The position numbers and the translations under genes are program-made. From Acidobacteriota bacterium (GTDB taxonomy: Bacteria > Acidobacteriota > Vicinamibacteria > Vicinamibacterales > JAFNAJ01), in assembly GCA_017860085.1 (NCBI GenBank), contig JAFNAJ010000058.1, positions 1 to 10,187 on the forward strand: a stretch of DNA of 10,187 bases, in the 5' to 3' direction. The notes beneath the pieces were generated by a model, which was given only the letters and a program-made list of their open reading frames with translations, did not search any database and was not told the origin of the DNA. Each line of letters opens with the position of its first letter. Position 1 is the stretch's first letter. Positions 1 through 8,113 of the stretch are shown piece after piece.

Positions 1-2528
1 AGGTCCCCCTGCTCCTTGAGGATGTTCGCGATGTTGCTCAGCGCGCGTGCGTGCGCCGGGCCGTCGTCGAGGTCGCGCCAGAGCTCGCAGGTCTCTTCGA
101 ACACCCGTCGCGCCTGGTCCAGATCGCCTTGCTGCTTGCAGAGCACAGCCAAGGCGTTGCTGACGACGGCCGCGCCTCGGCGGTCGCCGAGACCGCGGAA
201 GATCTGGAGCGACTCATCGAAGAATGGCCGCTGGGCACGGTAGTCGCGCTGCACGGCTGCGAGCACGCCGGCGGCAAAGAGCGCCTTGGCCCGGGCAGAG
301 GAGGGAGCCGCCGCTCCCGGGATTGCCAGTAAGGCCGACAGGCGCGCGCGTCCTTCGGCGAACAACTCGCGCAGTTCCCAGTACCGCAGGAGCGCCGAGC
401 CGAGCCGCAATCCCCAGTCGGCGTCCTTCGAGCGGATCAGCCAGTCGATCGCCGCCCGGAGATTGTCGCGATCGCGGTCGAGCCGATCCAGCCAAAGAGG
501 CTGATCCGCGCCCTCGATCGCGGCGGCCGCCTCCTCGGCGAGCACCAGGTAGTAAGCCGCGTGCGCCTTGCGCGTGGCGGCCTCCTCCCCGCTTTCGGCC
601 AGGCGCTCGAGGCCGTACTCTCGAACGGTCTCCATCATCGCGAGCCTGGCATCGCCGTCCGGCTGCTCGCTCAACTGGAGCAGGCTCTTGTGCACCAGGG
701 ATTCGCCCCCGTCGAACACGTCGACGCCGAGATCCTGCCGTGCGTCGGCCACCGCCTCGACGGCTTCGAACGTGCAGCCGCCAATGAAGACCGACATCCG
801 GCGGAAGAGCCGCTGCTCGGCCTCGTTCAGCAGGTCGTGACTCCAGGCAATCGCGCCTCGGAGGGTCTGCTGCCGCTCGGGCAGATCCCTGGCGCCGCCC
901 GTCAGGATCTGCAGGCGGCTTCCAAGGCGCGCGACCATCGCCGCCGGAGGGAGTGTCTTGATGCGGGCGGCCGCGAGCTCGATGGCCAGCGGCAGCCCAT
1001 CGAGACGATTGCAGATCTCGGCGATCACTCGCACGTTCTCGCCGGTCAGCATGAAGTCGGGCTTCGACGCCCGCGCCCGCTCCGCGAACAGCACGACCGC
1101 GGGATTCTGCGCCAGCGCCTCGACGGCGGCGAGCCGGCTCGGATCGGGACGCGGCAACGGAGGTACTGGCACCTCGTGCTCCTCGGACAGCCTGAGAGGC
1201 TCCCGGCTGGTCACGAGGATCTTGAGCGGGGCGGGGATCTTCAGGAGGTCGATCACGAATGGCACCGCGCCGATGAGGTGCTCGAAGCTGTCGAGAAGGA
1301 GGAGCGTCGGCGATGTTCGTACGCCGTGCGCCAGGTGCGCCCTGATCCCGTCGAGCGGAGACCGCTGCGGGGATGGCCGCACACCGAACGCCTGCGCCAC
1401 CGCCTCGGGCACGAGGTGGGGATCGGCGATGCCCGAGAGGGACACGAAGAACACGCCGCCGCCGAACGCGTCCTTCAGCTCGTGAGCCACCTGAAGGGCC
1501 AGGCGCGTCTTCCCTGTGCCTCCAGGACCGGTGAATGTCACGAGGCCGACCGATTCCATCAGCACGATCTGCTTGGCCCTGTCGACCTCTGCGTCGCGTC
1601 CGACGAGCGACGTTCCGGGAACGGGCAGGCCCGATTCCCGAACCGCGAGAGGAGTCGGGACTTGCGTGTGGAGGACGTGCGTGGCCAGGGTCTCGAGCTC
1701 GCGGTGCAGATCGCGTGTCGACTCGTATCGCCCGGCCGGGTCCTTGGCGAGACATCGGCTGAGCAGCCACTGCAAGGGCATTGGCAGGTCTGGCCGCGCC
1801 TCGGCGAGCGACGGCGGTTCATCGCGGATGATCGCCGCCAGTTCCTCCGCGACGCTGGGCCGTTCGAACGTCCGCCGCCCGCTCAGCATCTCGTACAGGA
1901 CAATGCCGAAGGCGAACTGGTCGCACCGGAAGTCGACGACCTTGCCGGTGGCCTGTTCCGGGGCCATGTAGCCCACTGTCCCGACGACCATGCCGATGCC
2001 AGTCGCCGCGCCGCTGGCCAACGTCGGGCCCACCGTCCCCGTGGAGAGAGGCATCCACTTCGCGATGCCGAAATCGAGGATCTTCACGCGTCCGTCCGCC
2101 GTGAGAAAGACGTTCTCCGGCTTGAGATCACGGTGCGTGATGCCACGCGCGTGCGCCGCGGCGAGGCCGCTCGAGATCTGTCGCGCGATGTCGAGGGCCC
2201 TGGAGACGGGGAGCGGCCCTTCCTTCAGCGCGTCTCGAAGGGTCTGTCCTTCGAGGAACTCGGACACCAGGTAGGGCACGTCGCCCTCGGCGCCGACGTC
2301 GTAGATCGCGAGGATGTTCGGGTGGCTCAGCGCCGCTGCGGCACGCGCCTCAATCTCGAAGCGACGGAGGCGGTCTGCGCTCGACGCGAACTCGCCCGAG
2401 AGCACCTTGATGGCCACGTCGCGCCCCAGGCGGGGATCGTGGCCCTGATACACCTCGGCCATGCCGCCGGCGCCGATCTGACGGACGATTTCGTACGGCC
2501 CGATCCGAGCATGGGGTTGGAGGCGCAT
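1..2528 (-). CDS. Ser/Thr protein kinase fused to STAND-type ATPase and TPR repeats (C-terminus outside window)
   Basis: A Hanks-type kinase domain spans about residues 10-275. It shows the glycine loop GAGGMAEV (19-26), VAIK lysine K41, helix-C E60, HRDLKPEN with catalytic D134 (132-139), DFG (152-154) and APE (189-191), so it should be an active RD kinase. A predicted ATPase of the COG3903/STAND kind follows from about residue 304: Walker A GPGGTGKT (334-341), Walker B LLLLD (409-413), LVTSRE (438-443) and GLPLA (511-515). The conserved block GGARDLPERQQTLR begins at 544. The C-terminal part, from about 700, is TPR-like helical repeats. I see no membrane helix or signal peptide, so the protein is probably cytosolic. 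It should couple an ATP-dependent conformational switch and TPR protein binding to substrate phosphorylation. Only 842 residues are visible and the frame runs off the left edge. The start at 2528 was chosen because MRLxxxxxxGPYEIV matches the usual N-terminus of such kinases. An in-frame ATG at 2579 would add 17 residues. The substrate is unknown. Confidence 0.93.
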   Translation of the reverse strand, partial: MRLQPHARIGPYEIVRQIGAGGMAEVYQGHDPRLGRDVAIKVLSGEFASSADRLRRFEIEARAAAALSHPNILAIYDVGAEGDVPYLVSEFLEGQTLRDALKEGPLPVSRALDIARQISSGLAAAHARGITHRDLKPENVFLTADGRVKILDFGIAKWMPLSTGTVGPTLASGAATGIGMVVGTVGYMAPEQATGKVVDFRCDQFAFGIVLYEMLSGRRTFERPSVAEELAAIIRDEPPSLAEARPDLPMPLQWLLSRCLAKDPAGRYESTRDLHRELETLATHVLHTQVPTPLAVRESGLPVPGTSLVGRDAEVDRAKQIVLMESVGLVTFTGPGGTGKTRLALQVAHELKDAFGGGVFFVSLSGIADPHLVPEAVAQAFGVRPSPQRSPLDGIRAHLAHGVRTSPTLLLLDSFEHLIGAVPFVIDLLKIPAPLKILVTSREPLRLSEEHEVPVPPLPRPDPSRLAAVEALAQNPAVVLFAERARASKPDFMLTGENVRVIAEICNRLDGLPLAIELAAARIKTLPPAAMVARLGSRLQILTGGARDLPERQQTLRGAIAWSHDLLNEAEQRLFRRMSVFIGGCTFEAVEAVADARQDLGVDVFDGGESLVHKSLLQLSEQPDGDARLAMMETVREYGLERLAESGEEAATRKAHAAYYLVLAEEAAAAIEGADQPLWLDRLDRDRDNLRAAIDWLIRSKDADWGLRLGSALLRYWELRELFAEGRARLSALLAIPGAAAPSSARAKALFAAGVLAAVQRDYRAQRPFFDESLQIFRGLGDRRGAAVVSNALAVLCKQQGDLDQARRVFEETCELWRDLDDGPAHARALSNIANILKEQGD

Positions 2529-2549
2529 CGGTCTGGACGAGATGACGAC

Positions 2550-2579
2550 AGCATACCGTCTTCGTCCGAGCCGTGCCAT
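2550..2579 (-). promoter_or_regulatory. Candidate sigma-70-like promoter for the kinase-STAND gene
   Basis: On the minus strand, ATGGCA (2579-2574, 4 of 6 to TTGACA) is followed after 18 bases by TATGCT (2555-2550, 4 of 6 to TATAAT). Transcription would begin near 2543 and leave a leader of about 15 bases before the ATG at 2528. No Shine-Dalgarno sequence is visible there. If this promoter is real it excludes the upstream ATG at 2579, which would lie inside the -35 box. The match is by eye only and may be chance. Confidence 0.3.
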
Positions 2580-2600
2580 GGGTTTGCGGTCCCCTCCCCT

Positions 2601-2617
2601 CGAGCGCCGCACGCTCG
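2601..2617. repeat. Perfect 6-bp inverted repeat (hairpin) upstream of the kinase-STAND gene
   Basis: CGAGCG and CGCTCG are perfect complements separated by the 5-base loop CCGCA. The repeat lies upstream of the candidate promoter at 2550-2579, so it is more likely a DNA element than an RNA one, unless transcription starts further upstream. No T-run follows on either strand, so it does not look like an intrinsic terminator. Inverted repeats this short arise easily in GC-rich DNA. Confidence 0.35.
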
Positions 2618-2703
2618 CGTCCCGGGCCTGGAGACAACAAGCGGGCTCCCGATCGGCGCACTGCGCTCGTCATCGGCTCGGTCCTGGCGGCCCGGCAGCT
2701 TCA

Positions 2704-2761
2704 GGCACGTCGCGCCGTGCCGGGCTCGAACCCCCGACTTCTCCACGCACTCGGCAAGTCG
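2704..2761. repeat. Cluster of three adjacent inverted repeats in the 2529-2849 intergenic region
   Basis: Three elements are packed into 58 bases. GGCACG/CGTGCC (2704-2709 and 2716-2721) is a perfect 6-bp stem with a 6-base loop. GGGCTCGAACCC (2722-2733) is a near-perfect palindrome whose minus-strand reading contains a tRNA T-loop-like GGTTCGAGCC. CGACTT/AAGTCG (2735-2740 and 2756-2761) is a perfect 6-bp stem with a 15-base loop. The rest of the 321-bp gap between the divergent kinase and NmrA-like genes holds the candidate promoters described separately, and I see no credible small gene in it. The cluster could be a protein-binding region, a structured RNA or a decayed tRNA-like fragment. 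I cannot tell which. Confidence 0.4.
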
Positions 2762-2783
2762 ACGATCAGGGGCCGCTGCCCTG

Positions 2784-2813
2784 TTGACAACCGGGTTCGG
2801 CCGCGCACATCGT
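2784..2813 (+). promoter_or_regulatory. Candidate sigma-70-like promoter for the NmrA-like gene
   Basis: TTGACA at 2784-2789 is a perfect -35 consensus. After an 18-base spacer, CATCGT (2808-2813) matches TATAAT at three positions, including the important A2 and T6. Transcription would start near 2820 and give a leader of about 30 bases carrying the ribosome binding site at 2840. The spacer contains AACCGGGTT (2789-2797), a small palindrome with an odd centre that could be an operator half-element, though it is too short to argue from. Confidence 0.42.
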
Positions 2814-2839
2814 CTTGGAACAGCTCGAGTCGGTCATGC

Positions 2840-2846
2840 GGAGGGA
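2840..2846 (+). promoter_or_regulatory. Ribosome binding site of the NmrA-like gene
   Basis: GGAGGGA lies with GGAGG five bases before the ATG at 2850. It decides the start, because the same reading frame is open far upstream (back to 561), and only this ATG has a Shine-Dalgarno sequence and begins with the Rossmann strand-1 motif DLVVGATGFVG. It is the clearest ribosome binding site in the window. Confidence 0.8.
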
Positions 2847-2849
2847 TCC

Positions 2850-3725
2850 ATGGACCTCGTGGTGGGCGCCACTGGTTTCGTCGGGGGGTTGGCAGCGAAG
2901 CAACTGTGTGACCGCGGGCGCACCGTACGCGCGCTCGTCAGGGGCGGCGCCGGGCGCAAAGAAGCCGAGCCCCTCGCTGGCGTCGGGGCGGCCATCGTCG
3001 ATGGCGACCTGACGGATCCGGCGTCAATCGCCCGCGCCTGCCAAGGCATCGAGACCGTGGTCTGCACGGTCACCGCCATGCCCAACGCCGGCGGTGACGC
3101 GTTGCAGCGCATCGACCACGACGGCGTGCTGAACCTCATCGCCGAGGCTGAACGCGCCGGCGTGCGGCGCTTCGTCTACACGTCGTACTCCGGCAACATC
3201 CGCGTCGACTCGCCGCTCGAGCGGGCCAAGCGCGCCTGCGAAGCCCGGCTGGCCCAGAGTGCCATGGAGCACGTCGTGCTGCGGCCGTCGATCTTCATGG
3301 AGGTGTGGCTGGGCCCGCACCTCGGGTTCGACATCGCCAACGCGAAGGCGCGCATCTACGGGGAGGGCACGGCCAAGGTGAGCTACGTGTCGGCCGTCGA
3401 CGTGGCGGCCTTCGCCGCGGCAGCCGCGATGCGGCCCGGCGAGCTTCGAGACACCGTGCAGATCGGGGGGCCCGACGCCGCCTCTCAACTCGAGGTGGTG
3501 GAGCTCTTCGAGCGGACGCTCGGCCGCCGCTTCACGCTCGAGCACGTGCACATGGCCGCGCTCGAAGCGCAGCACCAGTCGCCCGATCCGCTCCAGAAAA
3601 CCTTTGCGGCGCTGTCGATCGGCTACGCGCGCGGCGACGCCATCCCTGAGGCGCGCGCGAACGCCGAGCGGTACGGGGTGGCGCTCACGTCGCTGGCCGA
3701 CTACGCGGGCAGGTTCCGACCCTGA
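2850..3725 (+). CDS. NmrA-like NAD(P)-binding protein (atypical short-chain dehydrogenase/reductase)
   Basis: This 291-aa protein has the dinucleotide-binding motif GATGFVG (residues 6-12) at its extreme N-terminus. It also has an ALVR segment (28-31) whose arginine after strand 2 suggests NADP(H), and the DGDLTDP block (51-57) usual in this family. Where classical SDRs have YxxxK, it has LERAK (123-127): the lysine K127 is kept but the tyrosine position is Leu. This is common in NmrA/quinone-reductase-type atypical SDRs, which act as redox sensors or as NADPH-dependent reductases of quinones or other small molecules. Length fits the family, and no signal peptide or membrane helix is seen, so it should be cytosolic. 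It stands alone between two minus-strand kinase genes, converging on the second with a 60-bp gap. The substrate cannot be told from sequence, and the family call is firmer than any reaction. Confidence 0.9.
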   Translation: MDLVVGATGFVGGLAAKQLCDRGRTVRALVRGGAGRKEAEPLAGVGAAIVDGDLTDPASIARACQGIETVVCTVTAMPNAGGDALQRIDHDGVLNLIAEAERAGVRRFVYTSYSGNIRVDSPLERAKRACEARLAQSAMEHVVLRPSIFMEVWLGPHLGFDIANAKARIYGEGTAKVSYVSAVDVAAFAAAAAMRPGELRDTVQIGGPDAASQLEVVELFERTLGRRFTLEHVHMAALEAQHQSPDPLQKTFAALSIGYARGDAIPEARANAERYGVALTSLADYAGRFRP

Positions 3726-3757
3726 GCGCCTCGAACGCGCGCCGCATCGGTCCCAGC

Positions 3758-3782
3758 GTGCCCGGCGACGAGCCGCCGGCAC
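3758..3782. terminator. Hairpin between convergent genes, possible bidirectional terminator
   Basis: GTGCC (3758-3762) pairs with GGCAC (3778-3782). After a single bulged C, GGCG (3764-3767) pairs with CGCC (3774-3777) around the 6-base loop ACGAGC. The hairpin sits in the 60-bp gap between the stops of the NmrA-like gene (3725) and the second kinase gene (3786), where both transcripts must end. No T-tract follows on either strand, so termination would not be of the classical intrinsic type. Position is the main support. Confidence 0.38.
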
Positions 3783-3785
3783 CCG

Positions 3786-6491
<2,706 letters not shown>

Positions 6492-6504
6492 AGGGATTGG
6501 CGGC

Positions 6505-6533
6505 ATTATCGCACGACCACCGGCGCCTGCCGG
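6505..6533 (-). promoter_or_regulatory. Candidate promoter of the kinase-propeller gene
   Basis: On the minus strand, GATAAT (6510-6505, 5 of 6 to the -10 consensus) lies 17 bases after CCGGCA (6533-6528, a weak -35 with 3 of 6). Transcription would begin near 6498, only about seven bases before the ATG at 6491, so the message would be almost leaderless. The alternative ATG at 6506 overlaps this -10 and would not be transcribed. No Shine-Dalgarno sequence is visible before either start, which agrees with a very short leader but does not prove it. Confidence 0.32.
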
Positions 6534-6593
6534 ACGAAGCAGCGCCCGCGTTCCGGGGGACGTGGTGATCCAGGTGACGGGGCACGAGACGCG

Positions 6594-6615
6594 GAACGAG
6601 TTCGAACGATACAAT
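6594..6615 (+). promoter_or_regulatory. Candidate -10 box and repeat motif upstream of gltX
   Basis: TACAAT (6610-6615, 5 of 6 to TATAAT) would place the transcript start near 6622 and leave about 13 bases before the gltX ATG at 6635. No convincing -35 box lies at the proper distance. Directly upstream are two copies of GAACGA (6594-6599 and 6604-6609) separated by GTTC, which creates the palindromes GAAC-GA-GTTC and GTTCGAAC. A regulator bound there would occlude the promoter. No strong Shine-Dalgarno sequence precedes gltX. Confidence 0.32.
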
Positions 6616-6634
6616 TCCTCGTGGGCATCCTGAC

Positions 6635-8113
6635 ATGACCGACGCCTCCATTCGCGTCCGCTTCGCGCCGTCGCCCACCGGATACCTCCACGTCGGTGGC
6701 GCACGGACCGCGCTGTTCAACTGGCTGTTTGCCCGCCGGCACGGGGGTGTCTTCGTGCTGCGCATCGAGGACACCGACGTCGAGCGCTCATCCGAGGAGA
6801 TGGTGTCGGGCATTCTCGACGGGCTGCGCTGGCTGGGGATCGACTGGGACGAGGGCCCCGAGGTGGGCGGTCCGCACGGCCCCTACTTCCAGTCGAAGCG
6901 GCTCGAGCGGTACCGCGCCGCGGCCGAGCGGCTGGTCGGCGAAGAGCACGCGTACTACTGCTACTGCAATCCCGACGAACTGAAGGCCAAGCGAGAGGCG
7001 GCCGAGGGTGGCGAGGGCTGGCGATACGATCGCACCTGCCTCGCGCTGACGCCCGAGGAAGTCGCCGCCCGCGAGGGCGCCAGGCTGCCGCGCGCGATCC
7101 GGGTGCGCGTGCCGGAGGGCGCGACATCGTTCACGGACCTCGTCCGGGGCGAGATCACGATCGACCACGCCCACATGGAGGACTTCGTCATCCTCCGCTC
7201 CGACGGGCACCCGACGTACCACCTGTCAGTGGTCGTCGACGACATCGACATGCGGATCACGCACGTCGTGCGCGGCGAGGATCACATCTCGAACACCCCG
7301 AAACAGGTGCTCCTGTACAACGCCCTGGATCACCCGCTGCCGGCCTTCGCCCACGTGCCCCTGATCCTCGGGCCCGACAAGAGGCGGCTGAGCAAGCGCC
7401 ACGGCGCCACGTCGGTCACCGAGTACCAGAGGCAGGGCTACCTTCCCGAAGCGATGGTCAACTTCCTGGCGCTGCTCGGCTGGTCGCCCGGGGACGATCG
7501 CGAGCTCTTCACGCGCGACGAGTTGGTGGCTGCCTTCGGGCTCGAAGGCATCAGCGGCGGCAACGCGGTTTTCAATCCAGACAAGCTCGAGTGGTTCAAC
7601 AACCAGCACATCATGCGCATGGCCACCGACGAACTGGCGGGCCGGCTCGAGCCGCTGGTGCGCGAAGCCGGGCTCTGGCACGACGACCTGCGCGACACGC
7701 AGCGGGCCTGGTGGCTCTCGCTGGTGGATCTGCTGAAGCCCAGGCTCAAGCGCCTGCCCGACGTGGTGGAGCAGGCCAGACCCTTCCTCTCCGACGTCCT
7801 GGCCTACGATGAGGCCGCCGTGCACAAGTACCTGACGCCTCAGATGGCCGGGCCGCTGGCCGAGCTCGCCGCGACGCTCGCCGCGACGACCCCCTTCGAC
7901 GCGGCGACGCTCGAGCCGGTGATTCGCGGGTTCGCCGAGGCACGCGCCTTGAAGGCGGCCACGCTCATCCACGCCACGCGAGTCGCCGTGACGGGCAAGG
8001 CTGCCAGTCCGGGAATGTTCGATACCCTGGCGTTGCTCGGGCGCGAGCGCTCCGTGGCGCGCGTCCGCCGTGGCGCCGCGATGGCGGCTGCCAGCGTCCC
8101 GCGGCAGACATGA
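6635..8113 (+). CDS. gltX: Glutamyl-tRNA synthetase
   Basis: This 492-aa class I aminoacyl-tRNA synthetase charges tRNA with glutamate in the cytoplasm. The N-terminal catalytic Rossmann domain shows RFAPSPTGYLHVGGART (residues 9-25) with the HIGH-type motif HVGG at 19-22. The KMSKS-type motif is RLSKR (251-255) within DKRRLSKRHGA. The block THVVRGEDHISNTPKQ (209-224) is typical of bacterial GluRS. The zinc-site residues of the GluRS insertion appear to be kept: C109, C111, Y131 and C135 in CYC and YDRTC. The helical anticodon-binding part follows to the C-terminus. Length is normal for the family. Sequence alone does not tell whether it is discriminating or also charges tRNA-Gln for the amidotransferase route. 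It is divergent from the kinase-propeller gene, and its TGA overlaps the next start in an ATGA arrangement, which suggests an operon. Confidence 0.98.
   Translation: MTDASIRVRFAPSPTGYLHVGGARTALFNWLFARRHGGVFVLRIEDTDVERSSEEMVSGILDGLRWLGIDWDEGPEVGGPHGPYFQSKRLERYRAAAERLVGEEHAYYCYCNPDELKAKREAAEGGEGWRYDRTCLALTPEEVAAREGARLPRAIRVRVPEGATSFTDLVRGEITIDHAHMEDFVILRSDGHPTYHLSVVVDDIDMRITHVVRGEDHISNTPKQVLLYNALDHPLPAFAHVPLILGPDKRRLSKRHGATSVTEYQRQGYLPEAMVNFLALLGWSPGDDRELFTRDELVAAFGLEGISGGNAVFNPDKLEWFNNQHIMRMATDELAGRLEPLVREAGLWHDDLRDTQRAWWLSLVDLLKPRLKRLPDVVEQARPFLSDVLAYDEAAVHKYLTPQMAGPLAELAATLAATTPFDAATLEPVIRGFAEARALKAATLIHATRVAVTGKAASPGMFDTLALLGRERSVARVRRGAAMAAASVPRQT

Noticed and set aside
214..1770. 518-codon minus-strand open frame overlapping the kinase-STAND gene
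   Set aside because: The translation is Arg/Gly/Pro-rich with no domain, and the adjacent minus-strand frame encodes clear kinase, Walker and TPR motifs. It is a frame shadow caused by high GC.
2719..2735. Possible tRNA gene on the minus strand, suggested by GGTTCGAGCC
   Set aside because: The putative T-stem pairs at only three of five positions, and no D-arm, proper anticodon arm or acceptor stem could be found in the flanking bases.
6492..6704. N-terminal extension of the second kinase up to an ATG at 6704
   Set aside because: The extension would overlap gltX by 70 bases, has no family-like sequence, and the standard kinase N-terminus begins at 6491.
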